Assembly (NCBI GenBank): GCA_942159475.1
Contig: OW804096.1
Span: 108,350,194 to 108,414,193 of the forward strand
Source: Sthenelais limicola
Taxonomy: Eukaryota; Annelida; Polychaeta; Phyllodocida; Sigalionidae
Reading direction: 5' to 3'
DNA length: 64,000 nt
Made by a program: the position numbers and the translations under genes. The notes below the pieces were generated by a model, which saw nothing but the letters and a program-made list of their open reading frames with translations, did no database searches and had not been told where the DNA came from. Positions 1-12,202 of the stretch are shown here, piece after piece (position 1 is the stretch's first letter; every line of letters begins with the position of its first letter).

Positions 1-500
1 CCGCCTAAGCGACTGTCGACCAGGCATCCGTGGATCAATATTTCACGAGATTCATCCAACCCTTTTGTTCAGCAAAGTATATACCCTCGTCCCCTAGCCT
101 AGTCATTCAATTAACACCTATTCTATCTGGTCTTGAGCTAGAATTATATTAGCCATTTCCTATCCGTAAGGCCTCATAATCTAGACCAAAATTCCTGAAT
201 ATTGGCAGGGGTAAGGTCTGGGTCTTGTTTCTCGGTTAATAATACGTTGGATAGCTCGTGGTGAGTGGGCAAATTGCTTTTGGGGGTACTTGTCGGAGAT
301 GGGGATCACTAGATGTTCTTGTGCATTCCTTCTTGTGGACTCAGTTGTTCAATGAGGCCTTTTGAGGTACATATGGTTGATAAATAGGACTGAAAGTTCA
401 TGTTTTAAAATTGGAAGATGATTTCATTCCTGTACAATGATTATTCACTTTATACGGAAGTAAGCATGCAAGCATATATGTTTACAAATACGTATGTATT

Positions 501-543
501 GTACATGTGTATGTATACATACATGTAACACATGTATGTGTAC
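501..543. repeat. ATGTATACATACAT-centred dyad, purine-pyrimidine alternating
   Basis: The segment is an imperfect palindrome built from ACATGTAT and ATACATGT words, with ATGTATACATACAT near the centre. It begins GTACATGTG and ends TGTGTAC. It could extrude as a cruciform or be a decayed microsatellite. No function is implied. Confidence 0.5.
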
Positions 544-751
544 TGTTGCATGTATTTAGTATCATGTGTGCATATCATATGCTTATTTTATGCACTTGTA
601 CGTCTCTTTATAATCTGTAAGAGAAAATGGGGTTTTAAATGCACACCTAAATATTGGTTTACCATAATAAAGCTCAATATGTTGTTTATAGAGACTATTA
701 TTCGTGAGTGGTTAATAAAATCGATCCTAATACCCTCAATCAAATTCTCAG

Positions 752-762
752 GCACTGCCGAG
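752..762 (+). other. Candidate 11-nt micro-exon
   Basis: The pyrimidine-containing acceptor CAAATTCTCAG ends at 751. Eleven bases later comes an exact consensus donor, CCGAG|GTGAGT, at 763. Both splice signals are visible; the exon between them is only 11 nt. It could instead be the 3' part of a longer exon that uses an upstream acceptor, or simply a chance pairing. Animal genomes do carry micro-exons of this size. Confidence 0.2.
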
Positions 763-3720
763 GTGAGTTCATGTTCTTGACACCGATGCCAACGAACTCT
801 TTATTTTCGTAAGACTTTGGAGGGAAAATGCGAGAATGTGGCTCGAGGTCACAATTCACTGCACGGATCGATGGGCTGGAGTCTGAAGGATTCATGCCTG
901 GGTAGCATCAACGGATAGTAATGTGCCTCATGTGAACTGCCAACACATACTCCATGGGAACACCGTGTACCGCTATGGCTGGTTATATAGGGTGTGTGCT
1001 TGATGGCAGAACAAAAGCCATCCCCTGTGTCTGTGATGTCTTCTATATACAAGCAGCACCTACCTACATCACAAGAGAAGTGCTCTGCCATTTTACTTAA
1101 CCCATAGCAGGATGTCCGAATAGCCTTCCCGTAGAACAATCACGAATAATAGCAGGTCTATTTGGCCAATAACAGTAGATCAAAATAGACCACCCTTGAT
1201 GGTTATATCATTATGTATTGCTCTCAAATGAATGTATCTTCCCATGAATCTTATTAAAACATATTTTCAATGTATTTTCCTTTATTTTTTCACAGGCAGT
1301 TTTTCTTCGTCCCTGTTTTATCTGTCTCTTTGCCCGTTCCTTCCTTAAGATACAACCTTCAGTCATACACAGCTGGTTAGATTAACAGGGGGTGACACCA
1401 TCATGGAGTCCACATCCTTATCGATGGTATTCTCTGGTCTTGCCAGGCACTATATCATTTCTCTGAAATGGCAGCGCCGTTTGATCCCTTCCTCATCATT
1501 GCCGCCGACCTCCTCACCCATTAGCTGAGCTCAACGCCCAAATGTTTTTACTTTGATCCCATAACGTTTGGTGGCATTTAGTGATCAGTATATAAAACAT
1601 TACACAACCGTTCCTATCATGCTCGTTCCAGGGAAAACGAGGTCATTGGATTATATTGGACACCTCATCAAGGGAAAATAACACGAATAACACCTGAAGA
1701 GCTCTGCCATTTGTTCTCCAAACTACCTCGCTTACAGATTGCAAAGTTTTGATGAAATTTATCGGTGGTCACGGCTGGTAACATAAACACTTCCGAATGT
1801 TACCCCTCGGGCTGTCCCTGATTGATATGAATATTCATCGTTGTCGCCTTCCGATGCGACATAGGATTCATAATTTTTAGCGGAAAGAAAAATTTGATAT
1901 GTACTTTGCCAGGGAATGACAATTTAATCTGCTTTCCCCTCTCCAGAAAAAGATTGGTTTCCAGCCATGTAATGGTGGCACAATATGGTCGGGTGAATAT
2001 TTATTGTTGTCGCACCGCCCATGCTCGTACTTCACCATCGACCTGTAAGGTTACCATAAACATGGTAGTTTACCAAGACTGACTGCGTAGCTATGAATAA
2101 AAGGAACGCCACGATCTCACCTATAGGCGTAACATATTTACCATGATCTGCAATTAATTTCTTTGACCAATAGTAAGTTATATTTATAATTCACAGATGA
2201 AGAATATGTGTTGGCAACATACATAAGGAGAGGGCGGACATTAAGTTACATTTCTACGAAGATATATACGTACCTCATTCCTCATATGTCATAGAGGGAC
2301 AACTATCCCTATTGGTATCCACATGCTGAATGCATGAACAGGATGGTTTGGTAGGAAATGTATAGTAATTACATAAGGCATGATGCGATACAGGCATGGC
2401 ATATTTCCTCCGTTGTTAAAACAGGAATTTGATTTGGTGGTTCCACTGTGTATTTTCCCAATTTCATCAACATCAGAATGTACTGCGTGCAAGCAATCAT
2501 CAATTTGAGCCAGCCCGACACATCCTGGAACTTTATTCGTTTGCTGAAAGCCTCGGCCAATGCTTCCTTATAAGATTGGAGGTCGTGAGGTGATTGAAAG
2601 GAGCGTGCATTGGGCGCCAGGCTAACGCGATTACAGTTGTATGGGCGTTAGGGATGAAGTGCCCCAATACGCTCCATGTATCTAGGGTTGTGACATTCAC
2701 TAGGCAGGAGATTGTATTAGACAGTTAGACAGGATATGCATTGCTCTTCCTGTATGCTTTGACAGAAGATCTCACAAGAAAGAATCCTGTGGTGCCAAAA
2801 GCTCAGTTCTTTGGCATTTGCCACGATGCTTGACTGATCTTGTCCGGAGGCCTTGAACTCCCGGTTCATGCTCACTGTCCCTTGCCATATCATGCATACT
2901 GTTACATGATTCCATCTGAAACAAGGATTATATGGATCAGGCCACTAAAGTATGTTGACATGGAATTCCCCAACCGCAAGTGATAACAGTATTTAGTGAA
3001 TGGAAAAGGGGTTCAGAGTAAGATAATTCAGAAAAGCTTTCAACCTTTTACTTTATGAATATATAACCGGTGCTTAAGCATTATTTCCGAGGAACTTTAA
3101 ATTTGGATAGCAGGCCAAAATGTACTAGTTCGACGATCTACACCCTTTTAAGTTCTGTTTATATGATGCATTACATGATACATTCACTTGACTCATCCAG
3201 GTTCGACTTTCTCTCATACGTCTGCAGCCAGCATATGCAAATTATATGTCTATATTAATAGATACATTATGAATACGAATATGGTCTATGTAATGCACCT
3301 AGTCTTACATTGCTAAACCAGATGGTTCACAGAACAACAGAACAGATATGACTACACCATTGATTATGAATTATGAATGATTATGAACAGTAAAATAAAG
3401 CAGTTTCTAGTGGCTAATAATATGCTAAAAAGCTATGAAGTGATTATTTCCATGATTGAAATCTAACAGGTAAAAAAGTTCATTTCATTTCGCTTGAATT
3501 GTTGGAAAACACCATAGATTCAGCTACAACAGTTGACACAAATAACACCATGGTTACTGGGTCAAGTCATGTCAAGTTCAAGGTCGGGAGAACCGACAGG
3601 GTAGAAGTGGCCATTTCCTTGATGGAACTCCTGTTAGAATTGGTCGTTTCTAATAAATACATAGTATTTGAGTTGTTTTAAAGACATTTTAAAGCTATCC
3701 ACCCAAATTCGTCTACTAAC

Positions 3721-3876
3721 GAGCCTGGTGAACGCCTAATTCCAGGCTGTGGTTATATCCAGTCTGGTCTCGTGGTACCAAACTGAATATATAACCACAG
3801 CCCTTGACCCTTACGGGTCTCGTGGTACCAAACTGAATATAACCACAGCCTGGAATTAGGCCTGTTCACCCAGCTC
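3721..3876. repeat. Nested foldback repeat with internal direct repeats
   Basis: The two ends form an inverted repeat of about 43 bp: 3721-3763 pairs with 3832-3876, sharing the core GCCTAATTCCAGGCTGTGG with only a few mismatches and small gaps. Inside, a segment of about 36 bp that begins GGTCTCGTGGTACCAAACTG is present twice in direct orientation, at 3766-3802 and 3816-3850, and the second copy runs into the right arm. The whole unit can fold into one long hairpin. It resembles a small palindromic MITE, or a stem-loop that duplicated its loop. No second copy was found in the window, and I could not fix a target-site duplication. Confidence 0.8.
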
Positions 3877-6800
3877 TAATTGGTATTTTCCATACACAAT
3901 ATCCCCCGTTCATGATATGTCCAAAGACCTGGTCGTAAATAGAGGTAATATATCTCCCTTTGGCAATATTAGACATGAATAATGTAAGAAACATCATACA
4001 GCAACAAGATATAAGTAGGGTAAGCCTGCAACAGATGCTCTGGGTTGACAGGATAGCTAGTACTTGGGTGCAGTATCTCCAGATAAGATATTTTTCGATC
4101 ACCTATGGCCAGCAGTTAGGTGAATATGATTACTATTTATAAGGTTCTCGAGATGGCTCTAATCATGGCAGTATGTGCATTATCCACCTAAATCTTCGAT
4201 TTAGATTTGCTAGGACGAATGAATCTAACAAATACGTTCTATTCCCCCGATGCACCATGGATTAACATAAGCTATTATGATGAAAGCAAGGTATTCTGCT
4301 GTCATCCTGCTCTTCGTCTGAAAGCGGCCTGTTAAAGCAGACTTCATTGAAATAAAAAAGCGCCCAGGATAGTTTTACATTCCTCGGCTTACCAGATCCG
4401 AAATGTAACACTTTTGTCTGCCAAATCCTCAGTGTATACCACATAAATAATTGCTGAGGTGATTTATCCCTGGCGGTATAGAAACAAAATGCACCGTTTC
4501 TTCGAACGAAGCGGCAGTTGATGTGATAAATCAATCATGGTATATGCAGAAAATTATGTTTGGAAGATCACAGTTGTCAACTGCCTAATATCAAGGAATC
4601 TAAGATCTAAGAATCTAAGATTACTATTACGTTTAACATATTTGATGCATGTGTATGCATACCTAGACAATGCTATTCAATGTATTACATTGTATCATGT
4701 ATATGTAGAGAGTAGATTGCACATTATATAATATAGGCCTATACCACCTCGATACAGTTGTTGAAATTACGAGCTGATTCCCATGATATCTGATTAAAAG
4801 AAATTTTAACTGGAAAGTGGTTTATCGATACTGAATCTCCGTTAACATATCCTGTGCGAGTGTTTGCATCTCGCTTATCCTGAGGAAGTACCTACATTAT
4901 GTACTCGCCAATTAGCTTGCGGTGATAATGAAATCATCATCCTTGGCAGTTATAAGCATCAGAGGGAGAGCGGCAAACGCAGTATTAGAATGGTGATTTA
5001 CTGTACCGCGAGATCAATATCTACCCCACCACTAGTAATAGGCCATGTCTTGGAGTCACTGTAAGAAAATACTTCAACTGCATGCAATGTGAGATTCAAC
5101 GGATCTAACTATTTTCCATGGGAACTGTAGTGCCTCTTACAGAATAATCGATTATAATTCTACCGTAGATAATTAAAATATATATGTAGATTGAATATGA
5201 GAGGATACATAATTACACGTTTTCTAGCGGATTTTTTTCACAGAAACTTCGATTTTGCATTGATTTTCCTTCATAAAATGGGTGTTATTGCCGCTGATTA
5301 AAATGAAACACTCCGTATCTGTAATACGAAATTCCTTGTCATATATGTTAGACCCTTATTTCGTATTGAATTTACTCCTGACTTACCTTAGCCCATATTT
5401 GGGTGGTCTTCAATAGGCCATACCATTCATATTGGTGCTATCGATTTGGAACCAACACACGCTCTCACACACAAAACATCCTTTCACACACCCATAACAA
5501 GCTCAAACGGAAAGGCAATGACTGAACTTTGGGGTAGGTGGTGGTGGTGGTGTGGTGCAGATTTGCCTTCCTTTTTCTATGGTTATGGTATGGCCTTTCA
5601 ATGGGTTCTATATAGCGGGTTTGTGTTGCTACCGTACACAGGGGTGGTAGGAGATACGGGGTATTAGGGCTTGTTTATTTTGGCTTTACAATCAGCTGGC
5701 AGGCGATTCACTGGCTCTAATAGAAGATAAAGCCTTCGACACACCAGGAGAGCTTGATATGTGGGGATGTTAGCATGAATGGTAACAGAAGAAGCTCTGG
5801 GATCTCCCTAAGACTTTGCATAAAGGTGACAGCTGAATTATTACCTAAAACGAAACCACAATACTAATCCTCTCTGTCTCTTTTTATTGATATCAACAAT
5901 GGTGAATCCATAAGTTGAAACTGCATCCTGATCTGCTAAAAAGATCACACAGGGGGAGAATGCTCTTACCTATGGCGTTGATATCGTATTATATAAATCC
6001 CATCCATCAGCATTTCCATGTGCGCGGATCTAATGACGGATCGGGCATCCGATACCATCTCACCTTCACACGCGAGGCAAAAACACACAAAAACACTCCC
6101 GAGGCGAGGGTAATTTTGATTTCCTGAACAACCATACTTTTATTGATGAATATCAAAGAGAGCATCGTAAAACTGCAGACATATTTTTTGTTTAACTCTG
6201 CCGTTGCGGTCGAGAAAATTACATTTTAGATTTCCTCTAACCTAAGGAGGTGTTTGTCTGTCTGTCTGCATGTTGAGGATGCCCCAAGTATCAGGATACA
6301 ACCTTTGCGATGTGTGATTTCTATATGAATCCAAGAAAGGCATTATGAGCAGATCCGAAGGAAGATAATGCCCGGATTCAAACCCTCAGGGGGTAAGGGG
6401 CAGCATTTCATAGGCCACACCTGCTGCAGAGTTTCCCATGCTGTTTCCATCCCCAATACATCGATCATAAAGTACCTTTCAAGTCCGTAATAACACCCGC
6501 CAGCCCGACTGGCAGACATAATAGCATTTTAATCTCGTTTCTCCATGCTTGATAAGTAGCAGCCCCCGCAGGCTATTCTCGAAAGGCCTGGCTTTTCCTG
6601 CAGAATTAACAGCAACTATGCCTTCTGTTGGCTCTTAATGTAAGAATTAAAGAATGTTTTGTGCATTGAGTGTCTATTGGCAAATACCATGTAAAAAGGC
6701 TATGTACTTATAGCTGCTCCCTATCCTTGGCTGGAACAGATATAAACAAGGAATTACTTGAGAAACAGCAGAGGAGGTTACGTGGTTTTATGCCATGAAA

Positions 6801-7750
6801 GTAGCACTAAATATAGCACAGACCAATCATTTCGTCACTGCAATAATTAGGGCGGAAAAGAATGACAAGAAAAGTAATTATTAATTCATTACTATAATGT
6901 CTTAATGGTTAGGTAACCATGTTATATATAGAATAAAAAGTAATAAATGTAAACCATTTCTTGCGCAAATGTAGACTGCGCAATGTGTAGCAATGCTGTC
7001 CTTCTAAAACCATGAATACTTTAAAGAACTAGGGACAAAGAAAGGATGAGCCACTGGGTGGGAGCTGCCCATTTGTGTAGGCAAATATGTAAAGAGAGCG
7101 CGAAAGCGGCAATCAGTACAATGTGTAATAATATGAGGCACGGTTGTATAATGAGACTAAATGGTGGTTGCCACATCGCCACTATTACCAGGCGCTAAAG
7201 CCAGGTGCCACGAGACCCATTTCCTCCAGCTGATAAAATATTCATTCCAAATTTCATCCCAAACAGAGACATATTGGAGTGTAATGAATGGCGGCGAAAG
7301 GAGTGGATGCGAGCAAACACATAGCCACACATCGTCAAAGCCCAATCAATATGTACACAGGGGAGAGATGAACTATGGGGATAACACTTCAATATCTACC
7401 CCATCGTATGCAGCCCACGTCGCCACTCTACCTAATACACATATAAACAAGCCAGGTTTTGACCTTCTAATCAGAATATATTCCCTATCCCATGTATATG
7501 GTTGGCGTATGTATAATACGTCATATTGTTGTAAACATTGCACTAGAAGTTTCTTGGTGAAGCTGCTTTATTCCATTACCATGCCCTGTTTTCCTAGTTA
7601 CAGCCATACATCCAACTGTTATTCTGAATTGTTTGCCCGAGGAAGGGTTGGGGCAATTAGGGGTAGAATTTAACCACCTCTGTGTACATGTACTAGGCTT
7701 ATCTGTCGTCACCATGGCTCAGAGCAATTTATGGACCTTTAGTAAAAATT
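3877..7750. other. Non-coding background
   Basis: Nothing here resembles a known gene. A consensus minus-strand donor (TAAG|GTAAGT) has its exon side at 5387, preceded by 17 open codons back to an in-frame TAG; acceptor support is weak. A good plus-strand acceptor ends at about 5240 but leads only to short frames. AATCTAAG words repeat at about 4597-4622. A run of CACACA and CTCACACA words lies at about 5455-5495. A 170-codon open frame with a non-ATG start spans 7161-7673 and overlaps minus-strand frames; I treat it as chance. Confidence 0.55.
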
Positions 7751-7876
7751 CTATTTAACCATGTTTCCCCCCACAACAATCCATACGTACGTCTGCGCTG
7801 TTATAATAGGAATTAATATGAGGTAGAGGTAGGCCGCTGGTTGGAAACCATGGTGACTGGCACGAAGGTTAAAAAT
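7751..7876 (-). CDS. Candidate terminal exon with a possible membrane segment
   Basis: Reading the minus strand, a strong acceptor (TTTTTTCTTGTAG) is followed by 41 open codons and a TAG. A second acceptor, ending ATTTTTATTCAG, lies just upstream. The frame contains a hydrophobic stretch (AYLYLILIPIITAQ, then VWIVV) that could be a membrane helix. An alternative donor, AGAC|GTACGT, lies within it. The frame is short and I recognise no family. The acceptor is what singles it out; 41 open codons alone are not significant in this composition. A chance open frame is quite possible. Confidence 0.2.
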   Translation of the reverse strand: MFNLRASHHGFQPAAYLYLILIPIITAQTYVWIVVGGNMVK

Positions 7877-9196
7877 CTACAAGAAAAAACTGAATAAAAA
7901 TAAAACGGATAACAGCCTTTGGGTGGAGTCAGGGGAGCAGTAGGATGGAGCGGTGAAACCGATACTAGGTTCAAACCAGAGCAGGAGAGTGCGGAGCCTA
8001 GGTCTCGCCGTGGTAACGGAAGTCAATGGAGGAGAACTTCCGGTAGTTCCAGGTCTACATATCCAACAGTTTTAACAGAGATTTCGTCGATAGAGCTCGG
8101 CCCGAAGTCTTAAAATCGAATGTCGTGGGTATGCAGAATGGGGGGTCGCTACAGTTCCCAACTATACTTGGGCCTTGAGGGCCACATCCAATTGGATTTC
8201 CAGGAGCCACCCGTCCCGCCTGCGCTGCAGGATTATCTTGTTAAAGGGAAAATCACCTGTGGTACATTTCACCCTGTCGTGCCTAGGCGACCAACGCCAA
8301 TCTCCTGACATTATGTTTAGAACTCAATTGTTACCCTAACTCATTTTGTTTGTGGCTCCATCCTGAGTTTGTATAACTGGATTAAAAGTGATTGGTGTGA
8401 TGTCTAAGTAAGGGAGATGTGGCGACACTCATTACACTCTTCAGTAGAATGACAATATAAGTGCATTAGGAATAAAAACAACTGTCACCGTGCATATTGC
8501 ATAGAAAATCTGTTATTGTGGCTATAATGAAGAATGATAGGCTATAATTGATCGTTTCAATGGAAACGTGACAGGACAATTGGAACTACAGCTCAATTTC
8601 GAACCATATACAGCAAACAAGGGCACGCGATCTATCAGCCAGGTATATGTGTGTATGTACACTATATATGTATATAAAATATTATACAAAAGGTGGATTA
8701 GACGTCAATGGTTAATTCATACCACAAACTTCTTCCCTTGGGATCTATTCTCTCTATCATACTTGGTGCTGGACAACATTGATGCAGTGCGTAAATGTAT
8801 CTTGTCTGATTGTTCTGGTTGTATGGTAATTTCCCTTTTCTCTCTCCTATATTGATATACTCACTTCGCTGTCATTATATATTTCACTTTTATATTCACA
8901 CACTTGTGATGCGGGTTACATAATGGCTATCCAGTAAGATGAACCGACAAATAGGTATATAAATATTGGATTATTCATAAAACATATTCCAGCGAGACTG
9001 GCCTGGGAATATATATCCTCACTACATAATACCTTTCTGGATTATAGCTAATCAAAAAGTTCTTCGTTCTTTCTGATCATTCCGAGACTGAAGGAATCAA
9101 TCTATATGGAAATTGTCCTGTCTCTGTTTGAAAAGAATTTTGTAATTGACCAGCTTTACTTATTATTAATGTGGTGCTTCATAGTGCATTACTTAC
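7877..9196. other. Background, locally richer in G+C at 7.9-8.3 kb
   Basis: From about 7915 to 8310 the sequence is richer in G+C than its surroundings and holds two consecutive short plus-strand frames (7919-8113 and 8120-8308) separated by a stop. Neither resembles a known protein. The remainder is A+T-rich with no recognisable structure. The G+C island could be an old insertion, a decayed gene or an unrecognised exon. Confidence 0.5.
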
Positions 9197-9411
9197 CTCC
9201 ACACACCATCCCCTGGTCGACGATATAGGGACAGAGAAGGGGTTAATAAGATATGAGATAGTGCCAAGGAATACATCTCCTTAGATTCTGCCCTTGCTGG
9301 TGAAGCAGCTCTCGTTGCGGGGGAATATGATGAGGATCCAGGAGAGGTATTGAAAGCGATGGAGGACATGAGGCCAAGTAGTCGCTTCATCTGATTCCAA
9401 GGCCACTTCAT
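9197..9411 (-). CDS. Candidate 5' coding exon ending in a perfect donor
   Basis: On the minus strand an ATG at 9411 opens 71 codons that run without a stop into a perfect consensus donor, GTGTGGAG|GTAAGT, at 9197|9196. The predicted peptide is rich in Ser, Ala and Leu (for example SSIAFNTSPGSSSYSPATRA) and resembles nothing I know. An acceptor, TTGAATCTACAG, lies upstream at 9497, but the frame it opens (contains KVDEEEYIRLSH) hits a TAA at 9281-9283. So the 300-nt acceptor-to-donor exon is not open throughout in any frame. It could be a first coding exon with a long leader, a non-coding RNA exon, or a decayed exon. Confidence 0.25.
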
Positions 9412-9559
9412 GAAAAGAAGCTTCCCAGTCAATCAGCAGCATATGACTGAGGCGGATATACTCCTCCTCATCTACCTTCCCTCGCAATCGAAAGAACTGT
9501 AGATTCAATACTAAATACGATAGCACATTTTGTACGTTTTGATATACCAGTTGTTGGGA

Positions 9560-9596
9560 GGAGAGACAATGCTGGATCGCCCAGCAATGTCTCCCC
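9560..9596. repeat. Short hairpin, 16-bp stem with ATCG loop
   Basis: Left arm 9560-9575 (GGAGAGACAATGCTGG) pairs with the right arm at 9580-9596 (CCCAGCAATGTCTCCCC), with two mismatches and a 4-nt loop. It is too short for a canonical microRNA precursor and could be a decayed palindrome. It lies about 150 bp upstream, on the minus strand, of the candidate exon at 9197-9411. Confidence 0.6.
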
Positions 9597-11085
9597 TGGC
9601 ATGGTCTACTGTACAGTGCACTCTATAGTGCCTGTCAAAAATTGGCCGCGTAGACCGAGATAACTACATTTGATCGCATCTGGGTTAGGAAAAAGAACCC
9701 ATGTGGATGTTTGGATGTCCTGGAACGTATCACCCTTTGGGTAACATGGGGATGGTCATGCTTGTTATAGCCACGGGTTTCAAAGATACTCATGAACCTT
9801 GGGAAAACATGGTGCGTGCATATATCATGTCGTGCTCTAAGGGAATACGCGTGGGGAGCATCAACCTTGATGCTGAATGATTTAACCAGAGTACGCACAC
9901 CAACATCAAATCAAACAGAATAACAACTGAGACAATCGCATTTTTTAAAACTCAAATGAATCAGATATTTGAAATGAGAAAGGCTCCGGTAACAAAAATG
10001 TTTACTTCAATATCTGAGGGTTGGACTATAAATATTATGGTAAACGATCCTGTTTTGGTTCATTTTCTGTGATTTATTTGATAAGGTCACGAACACAATG
10101 CCTGGCCGATATGATCCAGGCAATCCGAAAACACAGGTACTTGGAATTTGCTAAATCACGGCTGGGAGAATTCCCAATTCAATGTAGCTGCACAAAGGGT
10201 AGAATGCAATCTCCTGCCTCCGCTGCTTGAGTTAGAACATGCCACAGTGGCGATATACTCTTGGTTTCGGAGGCACCTCCCCCAAGTGAATACTTGGGCC
10301 ATGTCAATGCTGCAGCCAATAATGTTCAAATTTATATCGATATAGAGAGGTCAAGGAAGAACGTTTGCTAGGTTCAACTAGACTTGCCTTGCAGAATTTC
10401 CATATGTCATTAACATGAATAAAATGTCAGAAATGACAGTGATGTTGTGCAGTGTATTTGAGTTTGTCAATGTTTCCTGACTTGGAAATTGCCATGGGAG
10501 TCGTCTTAATATCCCTGCAGATATTCCATCGAATCCCCAGGGATCAGTAATGTACTCCAACTGGGGATATGAGCTGTCAGAAACTTAATATATTCCACCA
10601 TAAAAATGGGACCAAGTCCATGCGTTTACTGCACACTTGATTTACGACAAAATATCAAAAACTTAAATAGAACAAAGGTAATCAAAATTATGACAGAAGA
10701 TGTTTATGGGGAAAAACGGTATCCATCGACCAAAGCATTATTTGCTGCGGGAGTTGCGCTGCTTTATTATCTGTTGACATGGTATCTGCAGCAACAAATA
10801 ACGAATAGCCGCGAATACATGTAGTCAGTATTTGATTGCCGATGCCTCCTTAAAGAACACCCAAGAGATGATCATAAGGAGGGTGTCATTCAGCATAATG
10901 TGGGGAAAGACAGCAGCAATTCGTGCAGTTATCCTTGTGTTATAAATGCTGGTCATTAGATGAGTCAGTTACGGATTTCCTGGTGCTGCCTGTTCATCAT
11001 CACAAAAGTAGATGATAGACATTGTAGCCGATCTTGGGCACATCTGGTATTTTTCAGAAAGAGCCTACAGGTGCAGCTGTTCTAA
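9597..11085. other. Non-coding background
   Basis: Only short open frames on both strands, none resembling a known family. I see no repeats, structured RNA or convincing exon with signals at both ends. Confidence 0.55.
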
Positions 11086-11190
11086 TGTACCCCCCATCAG
11101 GTATACCCCCGGTATAACTAACCTAGGTCTAACATACCGGGGGTACATTTAACCTAGGCCCAATATACCCTTGGGGGTATATTGGACCTT
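11086..11190. repeat. Left minisatellite array with hairpins
   Basis: Two to three degenerate units of TATACCCCCGGTAT and AACCTAGG type words, partly in opposite orientations. Near the right end, CCAATATACCC and GGGTATATTGG form an 11-bp stem with a very short loop at about 11160-11185. The words match those of the array at 12203-12485, so the two are related. Confidence 0.75.
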
Positions 11191-11409
11191 GTATGTAACC
11201 ACATCTAAAATGTTATGACAATTAAACTATAAAAATGAAAGTCAAATTTGGTGAATGTCGGTACACTGGCTCATACTGACTAAAATGGCAGGCTGAAGAA
11301 CTCAAAGGCCCATATTATTCGCTCAAAATGCATTTCTTAATTGTTCACTCAAGGCCCCAACCCATAATGATATGTTGTAAACTATTTAACATTTCTGTAA
11401 ACCAAACCA

Positions 11410-11818
11410 CATTATGTGATGTGTTACAGGAAAATGAGCCAAAAGTTGCAGAAAATGATATTTTCTAAAATAATGAAGTTTAAATAAAAACCCTTGCTCG
11501 GAATGTTTTCATCTTTAGCTGACCTTATGTACCAAATTTCATGACTGTTTCAATTTCATTGAATATATATATTTGTGGATATCTGAGGTGATTCTAAGTA
11601 GTATATTTAACTACTTTACTAGAGTGATTGATCATCAGGTAATATCATCATTTTCTTTTTTTTACACATAAAAAATATAGAAGTAGTTATTAGATGTCCT
11701 TAATTTTTACCATCATTGGAATCCCCTTGATCTCATCTTTTCAAATATGATGATATTTCTAAATCCATTTTTTGGCGACTTGTGACTCATTTTCCTATAA
11801 CACATCACGTATTATATG
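11410..11818. repeat. Internal inverted repeat, arms about 40 bp
   Basis: The left arm 11410-11449 contains GTGATGTGTTACAGGAAAAT. The right arm 11775-11818 contains its near-exact reverse complement (ATTTTCCTATAACACATCAC), with a handful of mismatches over about 40 bp. About 325 bp separate the arms. The pair sits symmetrically inside the larger composite element and supports a foldback history. Confidence 0.75.
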
Positions 11819-11869
11819 ACAAAGTGAGGGATCCTTTCAGACGTTCATGGCTATTTGATTAATAACCAA

Positions 11870-12061
11870 TTCTTACCTAGTTGTCTAGGAGGTAGTTTCA
11901 TGTTAGGGCTAAACATGTAAAGTATGTGGGTTGTACATTTTCATAATAAGGCACTCGTTGGAGGAAATGATACTGCTATCATGATAGACGCAGCTACCTG
12001 TATTTGTATGTAACACCTATGCAAAATAAAAGAATTCTTGAATTGAATTGAATTGAATTTC
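11870..12061 (+). mobile_element. Retroelement-like 3' end with TTGAA tail
   Basis: The segment ends GCAAAATAAAAGAATTC and then four TTGAA-type pentamers (12040-12060). A polyadenylation-like AATAAA followed by a short tandem tail is usual for the 3' ends of several non-LTR retrotransposons and the SINEs they mobilise. No reverse transcriptase frame is present, so this would be a 5'-truncated or SINE-like copy. The 5' boundary is a guess. Confidence 0.4.
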
Positions 12062-12202
12062 GCAATTATAATCTTATATTGTGTTGTCCGTACTACATTT
12101 GGATCACATTACCAGTATACGTTTATATGGGCATAGCTTGTGGCTAGTCTCTGGCATATTGTTGGAATTTTAATGTACCTGCATACCTTGATGAAACAAC
12201 CT

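Larger units (their letters stand above)
1..3720. other. Non-coding background, left edge
   Basis: No open frame here has family resemblance, and all are short. The stretch from about 440 to 560 is rich in alternating purine-pyrimidine steps. A possible micro-exon lies at 752-762. A good plus-strand acceptor (TTATTTTTTCACAG) ends at 1295 and is followed by 29 open codons to a TAA, with no donor. I see no repeat shared with the rest of the window. Intron or intergenic DNA is the simplest reading. Confidence 0.6.

Noticed and set aside
7161..7673. Longest open frame in the window, 170 codons, plus strand
   Set aside because: Its start is not ATG, two minus-strand frames overlap it, residues show no domain or family resemblance and no splice pair brackets it. 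One frame of this size is not far from chance in 128 kb of two-strand sequence with locally higher G+C.
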